A DNA stretch of 64,000 bases from Streptomyces sp. 549 (GCF_030124175.1 NZ_JASKMT010000004.1:186001-250000); one strand, 5' to 3'; positions 52,072 to 60,901 are shown, counted from the first letter of the stretch. Numbers and translations: made by a program. Notes: a model not told the origin generated them from the letters alone.

Positions 52072-52512
52072 TCAGCCGACGAGGACTCCGTCCCCGGCCC
52101 GGCGCGGGGCGCGGGCCTCGGAGCGGGAGCGCAGGCCTTCCACGGCCCAGCGTCCGGGGCCGAGGGCGGCGATCAGCAGGAACGACCAGCAGAACAGTGC
52201 GGCCGGTTCACCACCGTTCTCCATCGGGAACAGCCCGGCGGACTGGTGCTTGACGAAGTAGGCGTAGGCCATCGAGCCGGAGCACACCAGGGCCGCGGCC
52301 CTGGTGCCGAGGCCGGCCAGCACCAGCGCGCCGCCGACGAGCTGGATGACCGCGGCCCACCAGCCCGGCCACTGGCCGACGGCGGGCGCCGTGCCGTGCG
52401 CGCCGCCGAGCACGCCGAAGAGCGTGGCGGCGCCGTGGCAGGCGAAGAGCAGGCCGATGACGATGCGGTAGACGCCGAGGACGTGGTCACGGGAGGCGTC
52501 GAGGAACTTCAC
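52072..52512 (-). CDS. DoxX family membrane protein
   Basis: This encodes 146 residues from GTG 52510-52512, with GGGGAGGG 7 bases upstream; an in-frame ATG at 52623 is the alternative. Four membrane segments (about 15-34, 45-70, 72-92, 105-125) match DoxX: VYRIVIGLLFACHGAATLFG, GWWAAVIQLVGGALVLAGLG, SGSMAYAYFVKHQSAGLFPM and NGGEPAALFCWSFLLIAALG. DoxX proteins are linked to redox or sulfur handling at the membrane. Two DasR-like sites 130-190 bases upstream suggest control by the N-acetylglucosamine-responsive regulator. Confidence 0.87.
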   Translation of the reverse strand: MKFLDASRDHVLGVYRIVIGLLFACHGAATLFGVLGGAHGTAPAVGQWPGWWAAVIQLVGGALVLAGLGTRAAALVCSGSMAYAYFVKHQSAGLFPMENGGEPAALFCWSFLLIAALGPGRWAVEGLRSRSEARAPRRAGDGVLVG

Positions 52513-52644
52513 GCGGCGGCCCTCCCCTGCACGGGGTGGCGGACGGGTGCGGGGGTGCCTGGGTGCGGATGGATCGTGGATCGCATGGGGGCTCCTGGGA
52601 GTGGGGAAGAGCTGTGACTGCATGCGAGGACGAGCGATCGCCCG

Positions 52645-52701
52645 GGTGGTCTAGACCCATTGAGACGGTAGCGAGCCGCTCGGCCATTCGTCTAGACCAA
52701 T
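52645..52701. promoter_or_regulatory. Two DasR-like operator sites (dre) upstream of the DoxX gene
   Basis: Sites at 52645-52660 (GGTGGTCTAGACCCAT) and 52686-52701 (ATTCGTCTAGACCAAT) match the DasR consensus ACTGGTCTAGACCACT at 12 and 13 of 16 positions, sharing the TCTAGACC core. Their centres are 41 bases apart, about four helical turns. They are also framed by CGCCCGGGT / ACCCGGGCG inverted arms (52639 and 52703). The rest of 52513-52989 shows no gene. Confidence 0.6.
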
Positions 52702-52989
52702 GACCCGGGCGATGTCGCACCGGGAACGCGTGGCGGAACGTCGGACGACGATCCGGCGCCCGGCCGCGGCACCCGCATGCGGCGCCGGACAGCACGGGGA
52801 CGGGAGAGCAGGACGGGGCCGGCGGGGAAGACGAAGGCGAAGGGGAAGGGGAAGAGGAACGACCGGGACGGGAACGCACGCATCGTCAGGCGGCAGCCCG
52901 GGACAGCCGATGGAGCCCCACTCGACTCCGCCGCCGGTCCGCCGACCGCACCACCCCTCAACCAGACCGCACCGGGCGCGCCCGGTGGA

Positions 52990-53772
52990 TCAGCGCAGGA
53001 CGCGGTCCTTCAGGACCGGGAACTCCTCGCGCACCCGCGCCAGTTCACCCAGGTCCAGCTCGGCCGTGACGACCTGTTCGGTCGCGTCGGGCGCCTCCGC
53101 CAGCGTCTCGCCCCAGGGGGCGATGATCGCGCTGCGGCCGGCCTGCGGCACCCCGGCGTGGCTGCCTGCGGTGCCGCACGCCAGGACGTACGCCTGGTTC
53201 TCCACCGCGCGTGCCCGGGCCAGCAGGTTCCAGTGCTCGGCCCGCTTCTCGGGCCAGCCGGCGGCCACCACGAGCAGTTGCGCGCCGCCGTCGGTCAGTG
53301 CCCGGAAGAGTTCGGGGAAGCGCAGGTCGTAGCAGGTGGCCAGGCCCAACCGGGCACCTGCGGCGGCCACGGTGACCGGCGCACTCCCGGCCGACATCAA
53401 GGTGGCCTCGCCCCGGTCGAAGCCGAAGCGGTGGATCTTGCGGTAGGTGGCGGCGAGCGTGCCGTCGGGCGCGAACACCAGCGCGGTGTTGAACAGTTCG
53501 CCTCCGGCCGTGCGCTCCACGACCGACCCCGCGTGCAACCACACGCCCGCGTCGCGCGCCGCCTGAGCCATCGTCACCGCCGTCGGCCCCTCGGCGGCGG
53601 ACTCGGCCGCCTCCTCGAAGAGGTCGAAGGCGAAGGCCCCGACGGGCCACAGTTCCGGCAGTACCACCAGGTCGGCGGCGGACTGCTCGCGGACCAGCGC
53701 GGCGGCGCGTTCCCGGCGCGAGGTGACCGACTCGTCCGGGTCCACACCGATCTGGATCAGGGAAGCGCGCAC
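52990..53772 (-). CDS. Carbon-nitrogen hydrolase (nitrilase superfamily)
   Basis: This encodes 260 residues from GTG 53770-53772; GTG 53808 is a longer alternative. The catalytic triad is Glu40 (VVLPELWPVG), Lys112 (ATYRKIHRFGFDRGE) and Cys147 (LATCYDLRFPELF). The later NWLLARARAVENQAYVLACG-like segment (LLARARAVENQAYVLA) and SAIIAPWGETLAEAPD complete the alpha-beta-beta-alpha fold. It resembles the Nit2/omega-amidase-type branch, which removes ammonia from alpha-keto-acid amides. The exact substrate is not known. It is a single gene divergent from the DinB-like gene. Confidence 0.9.
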   Translation of the reverse strand: MRASLIQIGVDPDESVTSRRERAAALVREQSAADLVVLPELWPVGAFAFDLFEEAAESAAEGPTAVTMAQAARDAGVWLHAGSVVERTAGGELFNTALVFAPDGTLAATYRKIHRFGFDRGEATLMSAGSAPVTVAAAGARLGLATCYDLRFPELFRALTDGGAQLLVVAAGWPEKRAEHWNLLARARAVENQAYVLACGTAGSHAGVPQAGRSAIIAPWGETLAEAPDATEQVVTAELDLGELARVREEFPVLKDRVLR

Positions 53773-53930
53773 CGTACCACCGTCCGTGGGTCCGAGGGGG
53801 TTAAACACCCCCCGTCAAAGCGTCCTACGATCGTCACTCAAAAGCACTGCCGGGGTGCCTGTCCGCAGACTAACTTGAGAGCACCCACACCCGCGAACGA
53901 TCGATCCGCACCGCTGCCATGAGGGGTCCT

Positions 53931-54761
53931 GTGACCGAGCATCCACGCCTTCAGCCCTATGTTGACGCCTGGACTCACTCCATCGAGGCCATATCGGAGC
54001 TGGTGAGGCCGCTCGTCGAGGGCGAGTGGAACCGGCCCACCGAGTGCCCGTACTGGTCGGTGCGCGACGTGGTGTCGCACGTCATCGGCATCGAGTGCGA
54101 GCTGCTCGGCGACCCGAGGCCCATTCACACGCTGCCCCGCGACCTGTTCCACGTGACGGACGAGACGAGCCGGTACATGGAGGTGCAGGTCGATGTGAGG
54201 CGGCATCACACCGGCCCGGAGATGACCAGCGAGCTGGAGTACACGGTGATCCGCCGCTCCCGGCAGCTGCGCAACGAGAAGCGGCAGCCGGACGCGGTGG
54301 TGCGATCGGTGCTGCCGGGCCGCGAGGAGATCACCCTCGAACAGCAGTTGCGGATGCGGGCGTTCGACGTGTGGGTGCACGAGCAGGATCTGCGGCGCGC
54401 GGTGGGGAAGCCGGGTGGACTGGACGCGCCCGGCGCGCTGATCGCGCGGGACGTGCTGCTTTCCGGGCTGCCGAAGGTCGTCGCCAAGCGCGCGTCGGCT
54501 CCGGCGAACTCGGCGGTGGTGTTCGACGTGAGCGGCCCGGTGGAGTTCCTGCGCACGGTCCGCGTGGACCACGACGGGCGCGGCAGCGTGACCGGCAGCC
54601 CCTCGCTCGGCCCGCTGGTGACCTTCTCCCTGGACTGGGAGACGTATGTGCGGCTGGCCTGCGGCCGGGTCCGGCCGGGAGCCGTACGGGACCGCGTCAA
54701 GATCGAGGGTGACCCCGGCCTCGCCGACGCCATCCTGGACAACTTCGCCGTCACGCCGTAA
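53931..54761 (+). CDS. TIGR03083-like (maleylpyruvate isomerase family) DinB-fold protein
   Basis: This encodes 276 residues from GTG 53931 with GAGGGG just upstream; ATG 53919 would add four residues. The N-terminal metal-binding bundle has YVDAWTHSIEAISELVRPLV, WNRPTECPYWSVRDVVSHVI, GIECELLGDPRPIHTLPRDL and RMRAFDVWVHEQDLRRAVGK (conserved H and E/D). The C-terminal domain (about 170-276) is SCP2-like, including FDVSGPVEFLRTVRVDHDGR and WETYVRLACGRVRP. Members probably bind mycothiol or a small thiol adduct. The gene is transcribed away from the hydrolase. Confidence 0.82.
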   Translation: MTEHPRLQPYVDAWTHSIEAISELVRPLVEGEWNRPTECPYWSVRDVVSHVIGIECELLGDPRPIHTLPRDLFHVTDETSRYMEVQVDVRRHHTGPEMTSELEYTVIRRSRQLRNEKRQPDAVVRSVLPGREEITLEQQLRMRAFDVWVHEQDLRRAVGKPGGLDAPGALIARDVLLSGLPKVVAKRASAPANSAVVFDVSGPVEFLRTVRVDHDGRGSVTGSPSLGPLVTFSLDWETYVRLACGRVRPGAVRDRVKIEGDPGLADAILDNFAVTP

Positions 54762-54837
54762 CCCCGTCCGCAGCGCCGCCTCCCGGGCACGGAACGCGGC
54801 GCTCGCACCGGCGGCGCACCGGCGTGCGCCCCGGTGT

Positions 54838-56139
54838 TCACACCGGCACGTGCACCGCCTCGACGCGGCTGGCGACGAGGCGCTCGCGTTCCCGCCGGTC
54901 CGCCTGCCGCCGCAGGCGCAGGATCTGGCTGACGCCGAGCGCCTGCAGCAGGAAGACACTGGCGAAGGCGATGCGGAAGTTGTCGCCGGTGAGGTCGAGC
55001 AGCACGCCGACGGCGAGCAGCGTGGTCATCGAGGCGGTGAAGCCGCCCATGTTGACGATGCCCGAGGCGGTGCCCTGCCGCTCCGGCGGGTTGGCCGGGC
55101 GGGCGAAGTCGAAGCCGACCATGGACGCCGGCCCGCACGCTCCCAGCACCACGCACAGCACGACCAGCGCCCACAGCGGCGCCCGTCCCGGCCAGGCGAG
55201 CACCGCGCCCCACACGACGGCGGTGGCGGCGACCGTGCCCAGTGCGATCGGCGCCCTGGCCCGGTGGTGGCGGGCGATGACCTGCCCGTAGACCAGCCCG
55301 ACGGCCATGTTGGACAGCACGACGACGGTGAGCAGCGCGCCCGCGTCGGCGACCGTCAGGCCCTGCGCGCGGACCAGGAACGGCAGCCCCCACAGCAGCA
55401 GGAAGACCATCGCCGGGAACTGGGTGGTGAAGTGCACCCACATGCCCAGGCGGGTGCCGGGCTCCCGCCAGGCGTCCCCGATCTGCCGCCGCACGTAGCC
55501 GCCGCCGGTGCGCCGGACGGGAGGCGGGCCGTGGCCCTCGGGGTGGTCCTTGAGGAACGCCAGGACGAGGACGAGGACGAGCAGGCCGCCGGCCGCGCTG
55601 CCGGCGAACGTCGGCGTCCAGCCGAAGGTGTTCAGCACCCGGGCCAGCAGCAGGGTGGTGACGAGGTTGCCGGACATGCCGATGAGTCCGGCGACCTGCC
55701 CGATGAGCGGCCCGCGCTTGGCGGGGAACCAGCGCGAGCCCAGGCGCAGCACGCTGATGAAGGTCATCGCGTCGCCGCAGCCCAGCAGCGCCCGGCAGGC
55801 CAGCGCCACCGGGTAGGACTCGGACAGCGCGAAGCCGAACTGGCCGGCGGTGAACAGCACGATGCCGAGGGTCAGGACCTTGCGCGTCCCCCAGCGGTCG
55901 ACGAGCAGGCCGACGGGTATCTGCATGCCCGCGTAGACGAGCAGTTGAAGGATGGAGAAGGTCGACAGCGCCGAGGCGTTGATGTCGAACCGCTCGGCGG
56001 CGTTGATGCCCGCGACGCCCAGACTCGTCCGGTAGGTGATGGCGACGAAGTAGACCGAGACGCCCAGGCCCCACATGAGCACGGCCCGCCGTCCACCGGG
56101 CGGGTCCCCCGGCAGGCGGACCGCGGACGTGGAACTCAT
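54838..56139 (-). CDS. MFS transporter
   Basis: This encodes 433 residues from ATG 56137-56139, overlapping the stop of the GntR gene by 4 bases (ATGA). Twelve membrane segments are present. MFS markers are GINAAERFDINASALSTFSI, VGLLVDRWGTRKVLTLGIVL (loop 2-3), LLGCGDAMTFISVLRLGSRW and the central KDHPEGHGPP loop between helices 6 and 7. The pattern GCGDAMTFISVLRLGSRWFP is of the anion:cation symporter/organic acid type. It is co-transcribed with a GntR-type regulator, suggesting uptake of an organic acid or similar carbon source. Confidence 0.9.
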   Translation of the reverse strand: MSSTSAVRLPGDPPGGRRAVLMWGLGVSVYFVAITYRTSLGVAGINAAERFDINASALSTFSILQLLVYAGMQIPVGLLVDRWGTRKVLTLGIVLFTAGQFGFALSESYPVALACRALLGCGDAMTFISVLRLGSRWFPAKRGPLIGQVAGLIGMSGNLVTTLLLARVLNTFGWTPTFAGSAAGGLLVLVLVLAFLKDHPEGHGPPPVRRTGGGYVRRQIGDAWREPGTRLGMWVHFTTQFPAMVFLLLWGLPFLVRAQGLTVADAGALLTVVVLSNMAVGLVYGQVIARHHRARAPIALGTVAATAVVWGAVLAWPGRAPLWALVVLCVVLGACGPASMVGFDFARPANPPERQGTASGIVNMGGFTASMTTLLAVGVLLDLTGDNFRIAFASVFLLQALGVSQILRLRRQADRRERERLVASRVEAVHVPV

Positions 56140-56975
56140 CGCACCTCTCCGCGCAGCAGCAGGTGCACCGAGCCGACGTGCCGGTGCACGGCTTCCACGG
56201 CGGCGTCGGTGTCGCCGGCGGCGACCGCGGCGAGGATCTCGGCGTGCTCGGCGATGTTCTTGGCGATCCGCTCGGGATGGGCGTGCATCACGGCCACGCC
56301 CATGCGCAGCTGGCGGTCCCTCAGCTGGTCGTAGAGGCGGGTGAGGATCTCGTTGCCGCTGCTGCGCACCAGGGTGGCGTGGAAGCAGCGGTCGGTGGCG
56401 GCGACCTCGGCCAGGTCCCCGGCTGCGGCCTGCTCGCGCTGCTGGTCGAGCAGTTCCCCGAGCCGTTCGACCAGCCCGGCGGGCACGGGAACGGCCTTGC
56501 GCACCGCGTGCTCCTCGACGAGCAGCCGGGTCTCCACGACGTCGCCGATCTCCTGCGCGGACACCGGGAGCACCAGGGCGCCCTTCTTGGGGTAGAGGCG
56601 GATCAGCCCCTCCACCTCCAGCCGCAGCAGCGCCTCGCGCACCGGTGTGCGCGACACCCCGACGGCCTCGGCCAGCTCACCCTCGGTGAGCAGCTCGCCG
56701 CCCGCGTAGTCGCGTTCCAGCACGGCCTGCTTGACGTGGGCGTAGACCCGCTCGGCGGCGGGCGGCTGCTTGGCCGGCGGCTGCCCGGCGGCCGTGGCAG
56801 CCGACGCGGGAGACGCGGGAGACGCGGGAGACGCGGGAGACGCGGGAGACACAGCCGTGGCAGCGGTGGTCGGGGGTTTCCCGGGAGACCCCGCTGAGGG
56901 CGCTGAGGGCGCTGAGGGCGCTGAGGGCGCTGAGGACGCTGCGGCACGGGCGGTGGTCGGCGTGGAGGTCCTCAT
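56136..56975 (-). CDS. GntR family (FadR/FCD type) transcriptional regulator
   Basis: This encodes 279 residues from ATG 56973-56975, with AAGG 7 bases upstream; GTG 56981 is an alternative. Residues 1-70 are a low-complexity linker of Ser-Ala-Pro and Ser-Pro-Ala repeats. The winged helix (about 72-138) has QAVLERDYAGGELLTEGELA, EAVGVSRTPVREALLRLEVE and GLIRLYPKKGALVLPVSAQE. The FCD ligand domain (about 150-270) has the metal-binding pattern ATDRCFHATLVRSSGNEILT, IAKNIAEHAEILAAVAAGDT and AVHRHVGSVH (Asp and three His). FCD regulators bind organic acids or a metal. It is the first gene of an operon with the MFS transporter. Confidence 0.92.
   Translation of the reverse strand: MRTSTPTTARAAASSAPSAPSAPSAPSAGSPGKPPTTAATAVSPASPASPASPASPASAATAAGQPPAKQPPAAERVYAHVKQAVLERDYAGGELLTEGELAEAVGVSRTPVREALLRLEVEGLIRLYPKKGALVLPVSAQEIGDVVETRLLVEEHAVRKAVPVPAGLVERLGELLDQQREQAAAGDLAEVAATDRCFHATLVRSSGNEILTRLYDQLRDRQLRMGVAVMHAHPERIAKNIAEHAEILAAVAAGDTDAAVEAVHRHVGSVHLLLRGEVR
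56816..56944 (-). repeat. Two runs of 9-bp coding repeats in the GntR gene
   Basis: About five copies of GACGCGGGA (56816-56860) encode Ser-Pro-Ala units and about five copies of GCTGAGGGC (56893-56940) encode Ser-Ala-Pro units. Both lie in the N-terminal linker before the DNA-binding domain. Confidence 0.85.
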
Positions 56976-56988
56976 GCGCACACCTTAG

Positions 56989-57001
56989 ATACAACAGGTA
57001 T
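56989..57001. promoter_or_regulatory. GntR-type autoregulatory operator
   Basis: ATACAACAGGTAT (ATAC and GTAT around AACAG) lies 13 bases before the GntR start codon. Its size and ATAC/GTAT ends match FCD-type operators. It lies in a 171-base gap (57002-57172 otherwise empty) on the side of the kinase terminus. Confidence 0.55.
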
Positions 57002-57172
57002 GCGTCCGGTACTCGATTCCGGGATGCGGACGGCCGCGGAACGGACGGCGGCCGGGATGCGGCATCAGGGCGCGGACCGGCGTCGTCACGCGGGTGGCAC
57101 GGCGCAGGCCCGGCACGCGCGTGGCGTGCCGGGCCCGTGGAGGCTGCCGTGGCGGGAGGCTGCGGGTGGGCG

Positions 57173-58882
57173 TCAGCCCTTGCCGGTGGAGACCGTCAGC
57201 TTGACCTGGTCCTTCTTGGGGTCCAGGGCCTCGTAGTTCTTCGGGGACTGCTTCAGCACGGTGTTCTTGCCGTAGATGTTCTCGTCCTCGTAGGAGATGT
57301 CCGGGTCGAGCACCCAACCCGCCTCACGGATGCAGTCCTTGACCGAGTCCAGGTGTTTGAAGGTGAGGTCGGGCATCGACTTGCGGGGCTCGTCCTTGTC
57401 CCGGTCCTGGAAGTAGTCCCGGGCCTCCGTGCACTCGGCGGCGTTGATCGTCTTGGTCTTGTCCTCGTCCTTGAAGGCGCTCTCGTCGTCGTCATCGTCG
57501 TCCGGGTCACTGCCGGTGCCGGCGGCCGGCTCGCCACCCACGTCGGCGGACGGGGACGGGCGTGCCTCGGGCTCCTCGTCGTCACCGACCATGATCCCGA
57601 TGACGATCAGACCGGCCAGCACCACCAGGGCGGTCACCGCCGCGATCGCGATGAAGGTGACCGTGCGGTTGCCGCCACCGCCGCGCTGCGGCTGCTGCTG
57701 GTGCGGCGCCATGGTGTAGGCGGGCGTCGGGTAGCCGTGCTGGTTGTGCTGGTTGTGCTGGCCCATCGGCATCGCGCTGCCGGGCGGCGGCGTGGAGGGG
57801 CCGTAACCGGGCTGCATCGGGCCGTACGGCGTCTGGTAGCCGGCCGGCGCCTGCTGGCCCATCGGCATCGTGGTCGGCGGCGGAGGCGTGCCGGTCGCGT
57901 TGACCGGCGGGAACACCGACTGGGCGACACCCGCGCCGCTGTTCGCCGGCGGGCCGCCCGCGATGATGATCGGCGAGGAACCGCCGGTGGCGCCTGAACC
58001 GCCGATGCGCCTGCACTCCTGGAGCATCGCCTCGGCGCTGGGGAACCGCTCGTTGGGGTTCTTGCGCAGCGCCCGCGCGACCAGCGCGTCGACCGCCGGG
58101 GGCACCGCCCGGTTGATGGACGACGGGGTCGGCGGCTCCTCCTGCACGTGCGCGTAGGCGATCGCCAACGGCGAGTCCGCGTCGAACGGGAGCCGTCCGG
58201 TGAGCAGTTCGAACAGCATGATGCCGACCGTGTAGAGGTCGGACCGGGCGTCCACGCCGCGACCGAGCGCCTGCTCGGGCGAGAGGTACTGCGGCGTGCC
58301 GACGACCATGCCGGTCTGCGTCATGGAGGTCACACCCGACTGCATGGCCCGGGCGATGCCGAAGTCCATGACCTTCACCACACCGCGGCGGGTGATCATG
58401 ACGTTGCCGGGCTTGATGTCGCGGTGCACGAGGTTCATCTCGTGGCTGGCCTCCAGGGCCGCCAGGACGTCCCCGGTGATCTGCAGCGCCTTCTCGGTGG
58501 GCATCGCGCCGTGCTCGGCGACGTCCTCGTCGAGCAGGCCGCGCAGCGGCTTGCCGTCCACGTACTCCATGACGATGTACGGCACCAGCGCGCCGCCCAT
58601 CGTGTCCTCGCCGGAGTCGAAGACCGAGACGATGTTGGTGTGCGTCAGCTTGGCGACGGCCTGCGCCTCACGGCGGAACCGCTCACGGAAGGCGGCCTCG
58701 CGGCCCAGCTCGGAGTGCAGCGTCTTGACGGCGACCTGCCGGTCGAGGACCGAGTCGTAGGCGAGGTGCACGGAGGCCATGCCGCCCGCGCCCAGCAGAC
58801 TCCGCAGCTGGTAGCGGCCGTTGCCGACCGTCCGGCCCTCGTGCGTCTCGGGACTGCCCGACTCCCCGCCTGCGTCGCTCAT
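57173..58882 (-). CDS. Eukaryotic-type Ser/Thr protein kinase with one PASTA domain
   Basis: This encodes 569 residues from ATG 58880-58882, with GGGGAAG upstream. The kinase domain (about 22-290) has the glycine loop LLGAGGMASVHLAYD, ATP-lysine Lys53 (VAVKTLH), catalytic loop LVHRDIKPGNVMITRRG (Asp155), DFGIARAMQSGVTSMTQTGM, and GTPQYLSPEQALGRGVDARS. A Pro/Gln/Gly-rich linker (about 320-425) leads to one membrane segment (FIAIAAVTALVVLAGLIVIG, about 440-459) and an extracellular acidic linker. A single PASTA-like repeat (about 495-569) has SVKDCIREAGWVLDPDISYE and YGKNTVLKQSPKNYEALDPK. PASTA domains sense wall muropeptides. It is divergent from a second kinase. Confidence 0.93.
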   Translation of the reverse strand: MSDAGGESGSPETHEGRTVGNGRYQLRSLLGAGGMASVHLAYDSVLDRQVAVKTLHSELGREAAFRERFRREAQAVAKLTHTNIVSVFDSGEDTMGGALVPYIVMEYVDGKPLRGLLDEDVAEHGAMPTEKALQITGDVLAALEASHEMNLVHRDIKPGNVMITRRGVVKVMDFGIARAMQSGVTSMTQTGMVVGTPQYLSPEQALGRGVDARSDLYTVGIMLFELLTGRLPFDADSPLAIAYAHVQEEPPTPSSINRAVPPAVDALVARALRKNPNERFPSAEAMLQECRRIGGSGATGGSSPIIIAGGPPANSGAGVAQSVFPPVNATGTPPPPTTMPMGQQAPAGYQTPYGPMQPGYGPSTPPPGSAMPMGQHNQHNQHGYPTPAYTMAPHQQQPQRGGGGNRTVTFIAIAAVTALVVLAGLIVIGIMVGDDEEPEARPSPSADVGGEPAAGTGSDPDDDDDDESAFKDEDKTKTINAAECTEARDYFQDRDKDEPRKSMPDLTFKHLDSVKDCIREAGWVLDPDISYEDENIYGKNTVLKQSPKNYEALDPKKDQVKLTVSTGKG

Positions 58883-59161
58883 CTGACTGCTTCCCCCTAG
58901 GCGCCGGAGGCCAGCCACGGACCGGGCTCTGCGCGTGTACGGTTGCTACTGATCGGGATACCTGGGCCAGTGTGCCCCAGGGGTGTGACGAGTCAAGCTG
59001 CTTGCCCGTTCCGTGACCCGATGCACGACCATGCTCGGAAATGATACGTGCGGGTGCCTGGGCCGAACTTGCCAGCCCCTGCCGGGAGCGGGTTGGATGA
59101 CCCCTTCCACCACCCCACACGCTCTCCCGCCCCTGCGGGGTTCCAACCACGGCGAGGACTG

Positions 59162-60814
59162 ATGGCACAGAGGCAGGCCGCCGGAGGCCCTTCGGAGCCC
59201 GACGAGACGGGCGGCGGCTTGGGCTCCCCCGACTTGGGCTCCCCCGAGTTGTGGGGGAAGAACGGCGTCGTCGGTGACGGCCGCTACCGCCTCACCGGCA
59301 GGCTCGGCCGCGGCGGCATGGCGGAGGTCTTCGCAGCCGAGGACGTGCGGCTGGGCCGGACGGTCGCCGTGAAGCTGCTGCGCACCGACCTCGCCGAGGA
59401 CCCGGTGTCCAAGGCCCGCTTCACCCGCGAGGCGCAGTCCGTCGCGGGCCTGAACCACCACGCCGTCGTCGCGGTCTACGACTCCGGCGAGGACACCGTG
59501 GACGGCAGCGTGGTGCCGTACATCGTCATGGAGCTGGTCGAGGGCCGGACCATCCGCGAGTTGCTGCTGAGCGCGGAGGCGCCGCCGCCGGACCAGGCGC
59601 TGATCATCGTCTCAGGGGTGCTGGAGGCGCTGGCGTACAGCCACCAGCACGGCATCGTGCACCGCGACATCAAGCCCGCCAACGTGATCATCACGCACTC
59701 CGGCGCGGTCAAGGTGATGGACTTCGGCATCGCCCGCGCGCTGCACGGCGCGTCGCAGACGATGACGCAGACCGGCATGGTCATGGGCACGCCGCAGTAC
59801 CTCTCGCCCGAGCAGGCGCTCGGCAAGACCGTCGACGCGCGCTCCGACCTCTACGCCACCGGCTGCCTGCTCTACGAACTGCTCTCGCTGCGTCCCCCGT
59901 TCACCGGCGAGACGCCGCTGTCCGTGGTCTACCAGCACGTGCAGGACGACCCGGTCCCGCCGTCCGAGGTGTCCGACGACGTGCCTCCGGAGCTGGACGG
60001 CCTGGTGATGCGCTCGCTCGCCAAGGACCCGGACGACCGCTTCCAGTCGGCCGAGGAGATGCGCGGCCTCGCCCAGTACGCGCTGCGCCAGCTCCAGGAG
60101 CAGGGCGGGCACACCGGCGGGCTGTGGAACACCGGCGCGGTGATGGCGGGCGGCATGTCGCCCCACCACACGGCGGAGACCAGCCGCTACCCGACGCACG
60201 GCGACACCTCGCAGCTCGGCCCGCCGATGCTGATGGGCCGTCCGGACCGTGACGACGGCGGCTTCGAGGGCGGCACCCGCGACGGGGGCCGGGGCGGCAG
60301 CGGCGTCAAGTACGCGCTGATCGCCTTCTTCGCCGTGCTGGCGATCGCCGGCGGCATCTTCTTCGCCACGCAGGGCGACGACAACAAGGAGAACCGGAAC
60401 CCCGTCACGGAGACCTCTCCCACTCCGAGTGAGAAGGAGACGGAGAAGGAGTCGCCCAGCCCCTCCCCGTCCCCGACCGAGGAGGAGGACCCCACCACGG
60501 GCGGCAACTGGAACGAGACCCCGCAGCAGCCGCCGTTCACTCCGCGCGAACCGGAGCAGCCGCCCCAGACCGACCCCACCGGTGACCCCACCGGCACCGT
60601 CTCCGGCGGGACCGACGGCGGTGTCGACGGCGGCACCACCGAAGGCACCCAGGGCACCACCGACGGCGGCACGACCGACGGCGGCACCTCCCAGGGCACG
60701 ACCGAGGGCGGCGCGGCCCAGGGCGGCCAGCAGGGCGGCGCGGCGCAGGGCGGCACCGACGCCGGCGGCGCGGACGTCGCGGGCGGCGGCGGCGACCCCG
60801 AGGGCGCCGGCTGA
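59162..60814 (+). CDS. Eukaryotic-type Ser/Thr protein kinase, membrane-bound
   Basis: This encodes 550 residues from ATG 59162, with GAGGA just upstream. The kinase domain (about 40-310) has GRLGRGGMAEVFAAEDVRLG, Lys71 (VAVKLLRTD), catalytic loop GIVHRDIKPANVIITHSGAV (Asp169), DFGIARALHGASQTMTQTGM and GTPQYLSPEQALGKTVDARS. One membrane segment (YALIAFFAVLAIAGGIFFAT, about 383-402) separates it from an extracellular tail of about 145 residues rich in Gly, Thr, Gln and Pro (GGTTDGGTTDGGTSQGTTEG type). No PASTA repeat is present, unlike its divergent neighbour. The pair probably shares a promoter region at 58883-59161. Confidence 0.93.
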   Translation: MAQRQAAGGPSEPDETGGGLGSPDLGSPELWGKNGVVGDGRYRLTGRLGRGGMAEVFAAEDVRLGRTVAVKLLRTDLAEDPVSKARFTREAQSVAGLNHHAVVAVYDSGEDTVDGSVVPYIVMELVEGRTIRELLLSAEAPPPDQALIIVSGVLEALAYSHQHGIVHRDIKPANVIITHSGAVKVMDFGIARALHGASQTMTQTGMVMGTPQYLSPEQALGKTVDARSDLYATGCLLYELLSLRPPFTGETPLSVVYQHVQDDPVPPSEVSDDVPPELDGLVMRSLAKDPDDRFQSAEEMRGLAQYALRQLQEQGGHTGGLWNTGAVMAGGMSPHHTAETSRYPTHGDTSQLGPPMLMGRPDRDDGGFEGGTRDGGRGGSGVKYALIAFFAVLAIAGGIFFATQGDDNKENRNPVTETSPTPSEKETEKESPSPSPSPTEEEDPTTGGNWNETPQQPPFTPREPEQPPQTDPTGDPTGTVSGGTDGGVDGGTTEGTQGTTDGGTTDGGTSQGTTEGGAAQGGQQGGAAQGGTDAGGADVAGGGGDPEGAG

Positions 60815-60870
60815 CGCTCGCCCCTCCCCGCGGCCTCTGCGGCCAGCGGTCTCCGCGCATCGCGGCCTCC

Positions 60871-60901
60871 ACGGCCGGCCCGTCTCGTACGGGCCGGCCG
60901 T
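60871..60901. terminator. Terminator of the rightward kinase gene
   Basis: A perfect 13-bp stem, ACGGCCGGCCCGT (60871-60883) with ACGGGCCGGCCGT (60889-60901), has the 5-base loop CTCGT. Confidence 0.85.

Noticed and set aside
52700..53332. Rightward frame across the 52513-52989 gap into the hydrolase gene
   Set aside because: It is Arg/Gly-rich, antisense to a gene with a clear catalytic triad, and overlaps the DasR-like sites.
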